A stretch of 64,000 nt of DNA from Blasia pusilla (lineage: Eukaryota > Marchantiophyta > Marchantiopsida > Blasiales), in NCBI GenBank assembly GCA_050084515.1, contig CM114274.1, forward strand, positions 38,812,001-38,876,000, written 5' to 3'. Under the pieces are notes generated by a model. The model was not told where the DNA came from, searched no databases, and worked only from the letters and a program-made list of their open reading frames with translations. Shown piece by piece: positions 1-10,698 of this stretch; within the stretch, counting starts at the first letter, position 1; each line of letters starts with the position of its first letter. The position numbers and the translations under genes were made by a program.

Positions 1-1079
1 TTAGCATGGATTTCATTACGAGTCTTCCAGAATCTGAGGGATACAACGCTATACGTGTGATAGTTGATCGGTTTAGCAAGTTGGGGAGGTTTGTGCCGAC
101 GAGAGAGTCTGCGACGGCCTACACGACTTCCCGACTATTCCTGGATGGTTGGTGGCGAGCGCACGGATTGCCTAGGAGCATTGTGTCCGATCGGGACCCG
201 AAGTTTACCGATGCCTTTTGGAAACATCTATTCAGGAGGTTCTGGACCAAACTCAGCTTTAGTACGGCCTTCCATCCTCAAACGGATGGGCAAACGGAAA
301 AAGTAAACTCGGTCGTAAACCAATACTTACGGAATTACGTGAGTGCGGACCAAAGAGATTGGGCCAAGTGGTTAAGTATGGCTGAGTATTGTTACAACTC
401 GACTAAGCATTCTGCAACCAGAGAATCTCTGTTTCTTCTGGCGTATCAAAGAGAACTAGAAGGGCCTCTTGACCTAGCTCTTTCAAAGGGCAATACATCG
501 ACACACACTCGTCAAGCAACGGCGGAATGTTTGTTAGTGGAAATGCAGGAACGACAAGAGCGAGCGAGAGAAAGTCTCGCCAAGGCTCAACTAAGGTACG
601 TAAAGCATGCTAACAAAAGTCGGCGTCAAGTGAGTTTCCAAGTTGGGGAACAAGTGTGGTTGAGTGTTAAGAATCTCACTCTTCCGAAGGAATTGTCCGC
701 AAAATTGTCAACCAAGTATGTTGGACCGTATGTGATCAAGGCAAAGCCGTTTGAGGATGTATACACGTTGGAGCTGCCAAACGAGTTCAAGATTCACCCG
801 ACTTTCCATGTGTCATTATTGAAGAAGTATCTTCAAGACAATGTGCGTCCGGAGCGAAGGAGGATGTTCAGACCACAACCGGTCATCAGAAATGAGGAAC
901 CAGAGTTCGAGGTTGAGACCATTCTGCGTTCCAGACGTAGGGCCACCAAGTACGAGTACTTGGTCAAGTGGAAAGACTATCATGTGAAAGAGGCAATTTG
1001 GATTGCGGAGGCGGATCTAGAACATGCGCAAGAAGCATTTCGTGACTTCAGATGGATGCAAGAAAGGCACGTGCGTTAG
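1..1079 (+). CDS. Chromovirus integrase with C-terminal chromodomain (5' partial)
   Basis: This is the integrase end of a Ty3/Gypsy polyprotein, which inserts element cDNA into host chromatin. The frame is open from the window edge, so the protein starts outside; the ORF from its first Met has 357 residues. The catalytic Asp-Asp-35-Glu triad is visible: D2 (MDFI), D62 (SDRDP) and E98 (DGQTEK). A GPY/F-type module follows (KYVGPYVIKAKPF, about 235-250), then a chromodomain (about 300-350: EVETILRSRR, YEYLVKWKDYH). Chromodomains in this position define chromoviruses and are known to bind modified histone tails. The frame is uninterrupted, unlike the same gene in the complete element at 10699-18031. 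A 3' UTR and LTR follow. Confidence 0.95.
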   Translation, partial: SMDFITSLPESEGYNAIRVIVDRFSKLGRFVPTRESATAYTTSRLFLDGWWRAHGLPRSIVSDRDPKFTDAFWKHLFRRFWTKLSFSTAFHPQTDGQTEKVNSVVNQYLRNYVSADQRDWAKWLSMAEYCYNSTKHSATRESLFLLAYQRELEGPLDLALSKGNTSTHTRQATAECLLVEMQERQERARESLAKAQLRYVKHANKSRRQVSFQVGEQVWLSVKNLTLPKELSAKLSTKYVGPYVIKAKPFEDVYTLELPNEFKIHPTFHVSLLKKYLQDNVRPERRRMFRPQPVIRNEEPEFEVETILRSRRRATKYEYLVKWKDYHVKEAIWIAEADLEHAQEAFRDFRWMQERHVR

Positions 1080-1772
1080 TACATGGTGAAGCAATGGACA
1101 TAACTTGTGACCGGAAAGCTTGGGCGGATAACCCGTTGTATCTAGAAAGGTTTAGTTGTTGCAATAAAGAAGACATGGATTTGGAGATTCGATGCTTGTA
1201 TTGTAATTTTGAGTTTGGTTTGTGCAAGGCAATGAGTAGTTCTTCATATGCTTAGGATGTAAGTCAAGGAGACCAAACAATGAGTATTTGAGGTGAGAGC
1301 TTGTATTCAGATGAGGCATCTAGATCAGGACCAAGTGTTGAAGTACTAGCATTTGGGCTCGCCCTAACGTCGGTGGGGCAGATGAGTCTATCTTGGGGTT
1401 TGTGGTGATCTCATTCATGTTTCATGACTGAACTTAGTGACGCGCCTAGGTGGAGTACAGGTGACCCAAAAGTAGTACGAGTTGGCGAGGTAGACAGGCG
1501 GTTGTTTACAAATAGTGAGTGAAGTGTTAGGTTGCAGACTTAGTGAGCTTTCTTTGATAGTTAGATTAGTTCAGTAGAACTACTCTAGGCTCATTGGAAA
1601 GAAGAAGCTAATAAGTCTAAGTGCTGCAAGCGACAACCTAAGACTTAAGCCAAAAGAGGAATTGTGGGTTAGCTACCAGAACGCGATTCTGTGTTAAGGG
1701 GTCGGCTTCCCAGAACTTAATATTCATAAGGTTTGCGTTGATGAGGACATCAACCTTCTAAGGAGGGATGAG
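1080..1772 (+). other. Chromovirus 3' untranslated region and polypurine tract
   Basis: Non-coding stretch between the integrase stop and the LTR. It matches the equivalent regions at about 16346-17029 and 43264-43615, including the CTCGCCCTA-CGTCGG block near 1358 and the purine tract AAGGAGGGATGAG (1760-1772) abutting the LTR. The tract is the expected plus-strand primer. The short ORF at 1052-1255 overlaps the integrase end and looks fortuitous. Confidence 0.8.
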
Positions 1773-2804
1773 TGCCACGACCCTCATAACCAAACAACAC
1801 CAAATAGGCGCCAAGCGAAACATCAGAACTCAAAGGAACTCACGCTGCGAGGTTTGCGCTTTGGAGAGGCGTTTGGAAGAGTCTCTTGGAAAAGTCTAAG
1901 AGACGAAACGCGGAATAGAGTTGTGCGTTTCATGCGTTAGTGGTCGCGACCAGGAAACCTAGACCAAATGCGAGCCGAGACTTGAGATGAGTTGAGTCTT
2001 GGGAGGTTAGTTGCCAAAGAGGTGAGAACCAGTTTGGAACACGACTAGCGTTTGGGAGAATCTGACTGTGTTTAGGACCATAACGTTGAGCTCCAAGATT
2101 CGTTTGGGACAAGTAAAGGCGCGTGGGAAAGCTGATCTTGAGACGCTTCCAACGCACGAAAGATCTCAGCAAACGCATGAGTACATGCTGAGATATTGGC
2201 CGAAAACGATTGAGAGAGCAATTGGGTTGAGGGCCAATTGGAGAGGCTCGGGTGTCTTTCCCTAAATGTAGGGGGCCCCCGGAGATCCCCAGAAGTACTA
2301 GTAAGGGGAGTACCTTCTCCGAGATGTCTCGGGAAACGAAACCCCACTTTGGGCGCCAAACAGCGTTTCAGAGGCGCGGGATGGAACGGGAGTTTGGCGC
2401 GGAAAACCCAAACCCAAACCTGATCCAAGAGAGTGGACTTTGTACGCCACACTTGGATTCCAACCCGAGATTCACTTCATGTGAGTCTTGGTGAGGAACT
2501 CATTGAATGTCCATCGGACAATTGGAACCGCTAGGCGCGAAACGCCGTTTCATGTTCCTGAACCGACCAGAAAGTCTGTCCCAAGTCTTTCGAGATTTGC
2601 CCGTATTGGAAACCGCGAAACTAGGAAGGTTGAGCTTGAAGAGAGTCCGAGACGAGAACTTGGAAAGTAACCCCGCTGATTGATCCAAGACCCTACTAAC
2701 CGAAGTGTGTGTTTGGATGCAGATCAGCGTTGAGAGCGTGACCTACTGAATGCACGCTTCCGCAACAAACAAGATTAATGTTCAAGGAGAGTAGGCGCAC
2801 GACA
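1773..2804 (+). repeat. 3' LTR of chromovirus (about 1.03 kb)
   Basis: Starts TGCCACGACCCTCATAACC and ends AGGCGCACGACA, matching the termini of the LTRs at 10699-11696 and 17030-18031 (TGTCGCGACCCTCATGACC to GGGGCGCGACA). It is clearly more diverged than those two are from each other, so this is an older insertion. The sequence immediately after it resumes an integrase gene of another family in mid-codon, so the element is nested in that gene. The 5' half lies outside the window. Confidence 0.9.
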
Positions 2805-3590
2805 AGCGGAGAGAGTTGTGCAGGCGGTGAAGAGGGGTTTACGCAAGTATGGCCTGCAGAGAGGTCACCTAGGAGATTGGGACCTCCAGTTGCCCTGGTT
2901 GGCGATGGGATACAGATTCAGTAGGCATGCATCCTTAGCGTCTTTTTCACCGTACTTGCTACTTTATGGCCGAGAGCCAGATTTACCTACGGCCATTCGT
3001 CGAGATGCTAGTGAGATGATGGACCTTGATGACCCAGATGTATGGATGCGAGCATGTTCTCAGAGGGATGAGTTATTTCGGAGAGTGATGCCCATGGCGT
3101 TCGAGAACTTGGCGATTACGCAGCATCGGGATACTTTGAGGTATGCGACTATTCGGGATGGTGGTTATCGACCAACTATCCGGAGGTTTCATCTAGGAGA
3201 TTATGTTTACTTGAAGCATACGGCACCAACCACGTTGGATGTGACTGCAGAGCGCATTCTCTTGAGAGTGCGTGATGTTTTGCCATCTGGTGTTCTCTTG
3301 CTGGAGGGACGCTATGGTATGGTATGGAAGGACCATGTTCGTAATTGTGCGCCATGTCACCTTCCTAACATTGATGGTACAGTAGATCCGAGCTTAGTAG
3401 TAGTTCCTGCAGGCTTGCATTGTATGTTGTGTGGTTGTGCCTGTGGTGCGGCCACGATGCTAGTCTATAATGGATGTTTAAGAGGTTGGCATATGGCATG
3501 TCTCACGCCACCTCTCACTAGGGTTCCTCGGGGATAATGGGTGTGTCCCAGATGTACATGGAGGAGATCCTAGGTAGGTTTTGATTTCGA
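2805..3590 (+). pseudogene. Ty3/Gypsy integrase C-terminus with PHD finger (copy 1)
   Basis: The longest frame (2818-3537, 239 codons) begins in the integrase core (VKRGLRKYGL, LPWLAMGYRFSRHASLASFSPY) and continues into the integrase C-terminal domain (HLGDYVYLKHTAPTTLDV). Instead of a chromodomain it ends in a PHD-type zinc finger: CMLC, then a MLVYNGC segment, RGWHMAC and LTPPLTRVPRG. A TAA stop follows at 3535-3537, but the next codons in the same frame give WVCPRC, the last Cys pair of a PHD finger. The third Cys position is Tyr here. The left end is cut by the chromovirus LTR. Copies at 24341-24569 and 42781-43072 show the same fusion with different defects. Confidence 0.85.
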
Positions 3591-3668
3591 ATTTTTCTGT
3601 GACATGGATGACAAGAAGGCGACTAACAATGGGGCCACATGAGCACCCTGCCTTTCTACTCTTAGCGT

Positions 3669-4938
3669 TGTCGTGTCGAGAGATTTTCTTCGAATAAGGG
3701 CAGGCCTTCTAGCTACAGCAGACGTGATTGATGCAAGGTGAACTCCCTAACAGTTCTCTTTATTCAATACAAAATTATTATGTATACTCTCCATTCTCTC
3801 ACGACTGGTATCACAAATGGAAGTGCCGAGGCGATCACTTCTTCGTAACATCGGATCCCAAAATTCCTAATTATAAAATCCCTATAAACTATTTTACTCT
3901 TGTACACAATGAAGATAGCACAACTAGTCTTAAACCCTACTTGAGCAGGTCTATTGATATCCATGGATCGCTATATAAGGACATACAAAGTACAATCCCA
4001 TGTCCTTCCATATGTGACGATAGGAAGAATCACCGGAGTTGGAGATTGCATGATCCGGTTCATGAACGCCTCCCCAAAGTGATAAACTAAATACCGAGTG
4101 AACGAGTGTCTATCTACAAAGAGTGCCTTGACATGGTATGGATTGAGAAAAGGAAATTCGGGCACAACTCGTACTCCATCCCTATCCATGCTTAACAAAC
4201 ATTCTCTAGTCTCCTCAAGAATAGGCTTTGGCGGAATTATTCTCCCAAGAGGGGTAATCCACTCTCATTGGGAAAATAACAAGCCAAAACATTCGCTATT
4301 TTAGTGTGACTAAACTCCTCTAAGGTGAACAGCCTCTCATCTCCACACACACACCAAACTCTAGAAACTTCTCGAAGAATAGACCATGATCAAGTTACTC
4401 TCCCAAGAGGAGTGATCCACTCTCATGGGAAGAGCAAGCAATCCCAAAACCATACATTCAAGAGTGACACGAGAGACTCAAGATGTGGAATAGAAGGTGA
4501 TGAACCCTTGAAGGTCCCTCCTCTTTATATACTCACAAAGGATCAACAAGAGTACAAAATAGAGCTAATCTTATCTTGTGCCACATGGCTTCCTCTGAAG
4601 GCTTAGCCTATCACATTTTGACACAAGTAGATTTCCTCTTATCTCTTCCAAAATATCCTCTTTTACCCACTTGATATTTTCCAAATTACCCCAACTACCC
4701 TAGCTACCAACCAAGACTATTTTTGCTTTTCATTAAAGCAACTACTTTATTTTTATAAAGTCGCATTTTATTTATTACCTCTTTTTCGTAAAGTTGGGCC
4801 CACAGAAAAGAGGCACCATAAAGAGGCTTAAACATAAGAATTACCTTTTTCTAAGCCAATTTACTTAAGACTAATAAAACTCTATCTAACACATAATGAG
4901 GAAGGAGTTTACACACTGGTTGATTTTACTATACGACA
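3669..4938 (-). repeat. Solo LTR of a third Ty3/Gypsy family (about 1.27 kb)
   Basis: On the plus strand it starts TGTCGTGTCGAGAG and ends CTATACGACA, so both strands have TG...CA termini. It is a direct repeat of 8460-9510, the 3' LTR of a minus-sense element with integrase at 9597-10445. Here no internal region is attached: it interrupts the 3' UTR of PHD-element copy 1, whose downstream part resumes near 4939. Possible target duplication GCGT (3665-3668) and GCAT (4939-4942), one mismatch. TATA-like stretches occur near 3970 (CTATATAAGG) and, on the minus strand, near 4530 (GTATATAAAG). Confidence 0.8.
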
Positions 4939-5112
4939 GCATCCTAGAGATGTATGTCGTGGTAGGTAGGGATAGAGGGTTATCTGGAGTTAGAGGGACC
5001 TAACCACCAGCTAGGGGGGCGATTGGAGATATTTTGGTACTTCTCGCCTTTGTGTATGGATGCCATGAGTTAGCATGGGATCGTGTGTGTTTGTGTGTGT
5101 GTTTGATGACAG
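4939..5112 (+). repeat. 3' end of PHD/DNMT element: UTR, polypurine tract, truncated LTR tail
   Basis: Contains the block GGAGTTAGAGGGACCTAACC (4986-5005) and CTAGGGGGGC (5011-5020), shared in order with the other copies of this family at about 24160-24220, 42700-42760 and 58975-59010 (reverse strand). The purine-rich tract is the likely plus-strand primer. It is followed by a short diverged tail ending GATGTGTATGCGCACGA, the end of this family's LTR. Confidence 0.65.
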
Positions 5113-5127
5113 CGATGTGTATGCGCA

Positions 5128-5444
5128 CGAAAATTGGGACGTTGGGACCACCAAGCACCCTAACGTCATTTTGGATTCTTGGACTATCAAGTAAGTTTGT
5201 CCCAAGTCTTGAAGGACTTGCTTGTGTTGGGGAGTGAGGAGTTAGATCAATATCTGAACCCGCTTAGATCTTTTGAGGTTGAAGGATAGCGTGAGTCGAT
5301 GACTTGGGAGATGTGAGACTAGTTGATCAAAAAATGGTTAATATAAGTGTGTTTGGGTGTAGATCAGTAAGGAGAGCGTGACCAACTAAACATACGCTTC
5401 CACAAAACATTAGACCAACCTTTACGAAGATTAGGTGCACGACA
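5128..5444 (+). repeat. Fragment of chromovirus LTR (3' third)
   Basis: Matches the last part of the chromovirus LTR in order: TTGTCCCAAGTCTTGAAGGA (5190-5209), GTGTTTGGGTG, GCTTCCACAA and the terminus AGGTGCACGACA (5444). The upstream two thirds are missing and it abuts the PHD-element LTR tail directly. Confidence 0.75.
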
Positions 5445-6183
5445 AATATTAAACATCATATCCTACACAATGTCATGAGTACCTATCCTTTCGATTCAAA
5501 CTTGACAACGTGCCTTATGTACACCAAGAGAATCCAAGATCCAGCCATATTTAGGATGTATTGAACCAAAGAGAGAAGGTTGGGGGAGGCCACACAAAAT
5601 CTCATTATCATGGTAAAGATAGGTGGTGCAATATGAAATGCCAAAATGAGAAGACGAGAATCCGCCTATTAGCAAAGATGCTATTGATACCCTTAGGAGG
5701 CTACATCATTGCTTAATGGTTAACATTCATATTTTGCGCATGACTTTCATCCAAATCCAGAATTAATATTCGTCCCTTTTTGCACTTACACTTGGAGGAT
5801 CTCCATGGCTTGCTTGTGTATATTTTTTAGGATTTCTTTCCCTTGAGAATCCCACCAGTGGTTTCTCTGAGTGACTCTTCGTTGCCTCATTGGTCGAGGA
5901 GAGACTTCCAAGAGTAGTGGCCAAGGTGTTAGGGGTTGGGGCAGGAATAGCTTACTCTTGGAATTTTCAAAGGAGCGCGAAGGGATTTGTTTTATCACAC
6001 TCTTGCTTTGAACCATTGTGAGGTCTTGTGGTCATACACATATTTGCATCAATTTGGTGTGGTTATCGTAGCCGAATGTGATACGGTTGCACTTGGTTCA
6101 GCGCTTGTGTTCATAAATATAAAAAAAAAAAAAGATGATTTTACAAGTTGATGTTGGAGAAGATAGCAACACATAGTTGTTAA
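5445..6183. other. No gene recognised
   Basis: Moderately AT-rich with only short ORFs on both strands. A poly(A) run occurs near 6119-6133. A minus-strand frame at 5786-6016 (76 codons) has no recognisable domain. Confidence 0.4.
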
Positions 6184-6260
6184 GCCACACATATCTCTCA
6201 TCTTGGAGAAGATTGCAACACATAGTTGCTATCTTCTCCAAGGTGAGAGATATGTGTGGC
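6184..6260. repeat. Long near-perfect hairpin (36-bp arms, 5-nt loop)
   Basis: Arms begin GCCACACATATCTCTCA and end TGAGAGATATGTGTGGC, and include GGAGAAGAT/ATCTTCTCC and GCAAC/GTTGC. There are only two mismatches over 36 pairs, with loop ACATA. A partial direct copy of the inner segment (GGAGAAGATAGCAACAC) lies just upstream near 6157. The shape resembles a small-RNA precursor or a snap-back replication product; no function can be assigned. Confidence 0.7.
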
Positions 6261-7893
6261 CCTATTACAAGCCTTGTGTACTTATTTCTAGCTTTCTGTG
6301 GGGATACTTCCAATCCACTCTTTATTTCCACCATATTTTCTTTGAGAACATTACACATTTGAATTAAATAGGAGATCCCCTCAGTGGCACCCTATTTGCA
6401 TTGGCTCATTATGGGGCCATTTCTTTATATGGCGGAGGCCTTTCACGTTGTATTTTCCATTTATTGGTAGATGATACTCATATTTTTGGTTTGAGAGATT
6501 TTGTTTTCCTTACATTTCAATAGTTCACAACTCTTTTGGCACATGTCAACCTAACATGGAAGGTGAGGAACTACAAGCTATGGATTGCATGGTCCCCATG
6601 GAATCCACCATCCTAATTTAGTCGATGGGTTTTTTACACTAGATGAAGGTTTGCATGCCCTAGGAGTTTTCCTTGGAAGGGATGATTGTGTTTCGTGCTT
6701 CATTGCAGTGGCACTCACGGAAGAGTTTTTTCATGTGGATGACCTCATGAGGATTCATGAATCTCAAGTTTCTTTTGGCATCCTCTTGTTTTGATAGAAC
6801 CCTTGGTAATCTCATTGAAATTGTGTGGATATTGAGCCATCTCCTTAATCTCCTTAAATCTTTTGATAGGAGGATCCTTCAAGTCTTTGGAGCTCTTTTT
6901 AGGGCATGCCACCTTTGAGTGCCCCATGGATGTGCTAGTCCATTGACAATCCTGTTGATCGATGTCTTTCGGAAATATGGGTCTTCTTTCAAAGGACCTT
7001 GCAACCCGTCCAGATTTTGCAGAAATTTGCATTGATTGTGCAAAGAGTCTTGGAAGATTGGTTCACTGTTATAACTAGATCAAAACTTGAGTCGAATAGT
7101 CAAAATGTCACTTTAAAAAAAGTGCATTTGAAAGATTACAAAATATTCCTTAAAACTGAATAGATTTTCTAAAGGTGTTAATTGATTATTCATAAAGATT
7201 TGGAGGTGAATTTTATGCGAGAGTATTTTTGGGGTTTTGTGATTTATATCAATGCATGTGCAAAATATCCTTCAAAATTTGCATGGAAATGTGATTATAG
7301 CCCCTACGACTTTTTTTTAATTCCTGCTCTCTTCTTTGATGCATTTAATGCATTTAATGTACTAACGGCGGGCGCGGTGATTTCTCCTCATGTTAGTTCC
7401 TCTAGTCACAAAGATTTTCCAAGTGTCTTGTGCCTCTTTTGTGAATAAATTGAAACCGTCAGATTTGGATAGATGTCACACATTTGCAATCGGTTTTTGT
7501 ATATATAAATTTCTATCTTTTGTAATAATTTTTTTATTACTGAATACCCATTATGCCTTCCATCACAAAAATAATACAATTCCTGTATTATCCTCTCATA
7601 GATTATCCATATCCCATAATTCTAGTACTTCCTCAACTCCTAGACGTCTCGTTTACAAACATCGGATAAGTATTCCATCTTTATATAAAAGGCTACATCT
7701 ATCTATGCTTAGAGAAAAAGCACATAATCGTCATTCTTTATAATTGAAAGTTTTTTGCAAACCTGTAAGTTACCATTTGCCAGTAGTTCATATAATATTA
7801 CAACAATGGGAAAGCATATGTAAAAACATTATAACTCACATGCAATGTTGTGCTTAGTGTGGTTATGTGCTTTAATCTAATCTGCATGCTAAA
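6261..7893. other. No gene recognised; AT-rich with a weak minus-strand coding trace
   Basis: A 95-codon minus-strand frame (6745-7032) contains a basic segment with CQWTSTSMGHSKVAC, faintly like a decayed retroviral zinc knuckle but with wrong spacing, so I do not call it. The rest is AT-rich without recognisable domains. Confidence 0.3.
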
Positions 7894-8445
7894 ATGTATA
7901 TTATTAGCTCTTCCCAATACCCACCATATGCTCTATGTGATGGATTTCTTCTATCATATATTATACCTAGACCTGGTGAATTCCATGTTTGTGATCAATA
8001 TACCACAGTAGAGCCAAGAACTATGCTAAATGTTTACATGATATCACCTTGCATAAGATACTTGTTAGCTGTAAATCCACTTCATCTCTAACTCCCTTCT
8101 ATAATTGATTTCCATTTAGGACTACATAATAAGTTCAATGGCTTTCATAAAGGATTCTTTAATGCACCATCATTAGTAGACTCTTCACTACTTGAATGGA
8201 ACCTAAATAATCGTACATCTCAAAATATTCATGAAATTATTAAAAGCATCAAGAATGGAATGCTTGTCAATTTGGACATTAATGGATTGTATAAAGATTA
8301 CAAATCCCTATTGGAGCTTCCTAGCCAATCTACGAGATTACTTGTTCTACCCACTAGTGTTGTTTAGCACATTCTAAAATCATCTCAAGATAAAGGCCAA
8401 ATCACTCATAGTATGAACTTTGATCCTTATCATACTGAATTGAAT
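7894..8445 (+). pseudogene. Unrecognised coding-like remnant
   Basis: A 65-codon frame (7894-8091) followed, across stops, by readable segments such as LHNKFNGFHKGFFNAPSLV and NGMLVNLDINGLYKDYKSLL up to about 8370. The protein-like composition suggests a decayed transposon gene. It ends just before the LTR at 8460. I do not recognise the family. Confidence 0.3.
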
Positions 8446-8459
8446 ATTCTTCATGACGC

Positions 8460-9510
8460 TGTCGTGTCGAGAGCCTTTCTTCGAGTAAAGGTGGGCCTTC
8501 TAGTTACGGCAGACGTGGTCGATACAAGGTGAACTCTCTACAAAGTTCTCCTTTTTCAATACAAAATTATTATATATACTCTCCATTCTCTCACGAGTTT
8601 GAGATTGTATGACCTGGTTCATAAACGCCTCCCCAAAGTGATAAACTAAAAAGCGAGTGAACCAATGCCTATCTACAAAGAGTATCTTGATATGGTAAGG
8701 ATTGAGGAAAGGAAAGTCGGGCACAACTCGTGCTCCACCCCTATCCATGCTTGATAGACATTCTCTATTCTTCTCAAGAATGGGCTTTGGCAGAATAATT
8801 CTCCCAAGAGGGATAATCCACTCTCATTGGGAAAATAACAAGCCAAAACATGCACTATTTTTGTATGACTAAACTCCTCTAAGGTGACAAGCCTCTCATC
8901 TCCACACACACACCATATCCTAGAAACCTCTCAAAGATTACAAGCCTCTGATCTCCACACACACCACACCCTAGAAACCTCTCAAAGAATAGACCATGGT
9001 CAAGTTACTCTCCCAAGAGGGGTGATCCATTATCATTACAAGAGCAAGAAATCCCAAAGTCATACACTTAAGAGTGACACGAGAGACTCAAGATATGAAA
9101 TAGAAGGTGATGACAAGGGATCCACAAGAGTACGAAATAGAACTAATCTTATCTTGTACCACATGGCTACCTCTTAAGGCGTAGCCAATCATAATTTGAC
9201 ACAAGTAGATTTTCTCCTATCTCTTCCAAAATATCCTCTTTTACCGACTTGATATTTTCCAAATAATCCCAACTACCCTAGCCACCAACCAATATTACTT
9301 TTGTTTTTCATGAAAGCACCAATCTGACTACTTTATTTTTATAAAGTCATCTTTTATTTATTAGTTCTTTTCCTAAAGTTGGGCCCGCATAAAAGAGGCA
9401 CCATAAAGAGGTTTAAACATAGGAATTTCCTTTTCCTAAGCTAATTTACTGAATACTAATAAAACTCTATCTAACACTTAATGAGGAAGGAGTTTAAACA
9501 CTGGCTGACA
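8460..9510 (-). repeat. 3' LTR of minus-sense Ty3/Gypsy element (third family)
   Basis: Direct repeat of 3669-4938. Both open TGTCGTGTCGAGAG on the plus strand and share long blocks such as CTCATCTCCACACACACACC and AACTCTATCTAACAC near the far end. Plus-strand end CTGGCTGACA. It has an internal deletion of about 240 bp relative to the solo copy. Minus-strand integrase lies 87 bp away at 9597, which orients this as a 3' LTR. Confidence 0.8.
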
Positions 9511-9596
9511 CTGACGATATTCATCGCCTCCAAACCTGCACATCCTTCGATATGTGACAAAAACATCGAGACTTTTTGCTATTTTACTCAAAATTA

Positions 9597-10445
9597 TTAT
9601 TGTTGTGCCCCTAGACACATTGAATCAAAATCAAGAAATCCCTCACGACTACGGAAAATCTTGACCTTTTTTCCTGTAATGGACAGCTTGAGAATTGTGC
9701 CATCTAGTTCACATAGTTTGTAAGTGGCATTGTCAAAAGCAAAGACTACAACGTATGGACCAAACCAACAACGTGCAAACTTCTTAATTGTATTATGCTG
9801 GTTGTCGAGGCTGTTGTCGTGCACCAAGACCCAATCTCCTTCTCTTGTAGGCTCCTTCCGAAGTCGATGAGTTTTATCGAAGCGCTCCTTATTTTTCAAC
9901 CTTCTTCCTTCATTTTGACTAATTCAATATCTTCTTCCCGCCGCTCTAGCTGCTGCATTTGAAGTGCTAGGAGCTCTTCCCTATCAAGCCCGTCTTCCCA
10001 TGGCAAACCCATCCAAGTGGAAATATCTCCTTCTGTTGGCATTATCGGCTTTTGACTTGTTATCAAGTGTGTAGGCATGAACCCTATAATGTTGTTGTGA
10101 GTAGTTCTATCTGCCCATAAAGTAAATGGAAGCAATCAAGGCCAATCAGCATAACGGTCTCCACACGCCTTTACCAATGCTTGAATGATTGGCGGATGTC
10201 CCCTTTCGCTCTTGCCGTTTGCCTCCGGATTCATGGAGGTTGTTAATCTCAATTAGACTCCATATCTCTTGAAGAACTCTCGTGCTTCCTCCGCATTCAA
10301 CTCACCTCTATGTACACGGATTCTCCCAACACTCCCATATCGAGCAACAATATCCTCTAGAATAAAACGACATATAGGCTCTGTTGTTTTAGCCCGTAAA
10401 GCTCTCCCTTCTACAAAATTGGACAACTCTTCTCGTGTTAGGAGC
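9597..10445 (-). pseudogene. Ty3/Gypsy integrase, C-terminal half (third family)
   Basis: Two adjoining open segments. 9896-10135 carries the late integrase core (LPFTLWADRTTHNNIIGFMP, then a charged helix ending ELVKMKEEG). 9597-9899 carries the C-terminal domain (EGDWVLVHDNSLDNQHN, WFGPYVVVFAF, TYKLCELDG). Upstream, to about 10445, a decayed core is readable (MNPEANGKSERGHPPIIQAL, ACGDRYADWP). There is no chromodomain. The gene ends 86 bp before the LTR at 9510. It stops abruptly near 10445, where plus-strand RNase H sequence begins, so an inversion or separate insertion joins the two. Confidence 0.8.
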
Positions 10446-10454
10446 TATGAATGT

Positions 10455-10698
10455 TGAAGACCTATTATCATTACAATGGACACTAGCCCTATTGCTATCG
10501 GATGGGCAGTTGGGCAAGATAACGCTGAAGGAAGAAGATTTGCGACAAGGTTTAGAGCTCGTACACTCAGAGATTGACAGAGGAGGTATCCTCAAGTAAA
10601 GAGGGAGCTTTGGGGCGTTGTAACAGCAATGAAAGTTGAGAAGGAATATCTTATGGGAGCTTTTGTATTGCTTGAGGTTGATTGTCTACCTCTGTTAG
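10455..10698 (+). pseudogene. Ty3/Gypsy RNase H, left part, interrupted by the complete chromovirus
   Basis: One plus frame, without a start of its own, reads DTSPIAIGWAVGQDNAEGRR, RRYPQVKRELWGVVTAMK and GAFVLLEVDCLPLL. These are the acidic first strand and the helix of a Ty3/Gypsy RNase H domain, which removes RNA from the RNA:DNA hybrid. The frame is cut at 10698 and its continuation is found after the inserted element at 18032, with GTTAG duplicated on both sides. It is therefore the target gene of a younger insertion. Confidence 0.85.

Noticed and set aside
2072-2452. 126-codon minus ORF and overlapping plus ORFs at 2068-2494.
   Set aside because: They lie wholly inside a chromovirus LTR. 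Similar frames recur in other LTR copies without conservation of protein.
3764-4198. Short ORFs in the 3669-4938 repeat as genes.
   Set aside because: The region is an LTR duplicated at 8460-9510; the ORFs are disrupted in the second copy by a deletion.
5080-5105. GT-rich stretch as a microsatellite of interest.
   Set aside because: Short and imperfect, inside a decayed LTR tail.
6745-7032. Minus frame with CQWTSTSMGHSKVAC as a gag zinc knuckle.
   Set aside because: Cys/His spacing does not fit C-x2-C-x4-H-x4-C and there is no neighbouring gag or pol to support it.
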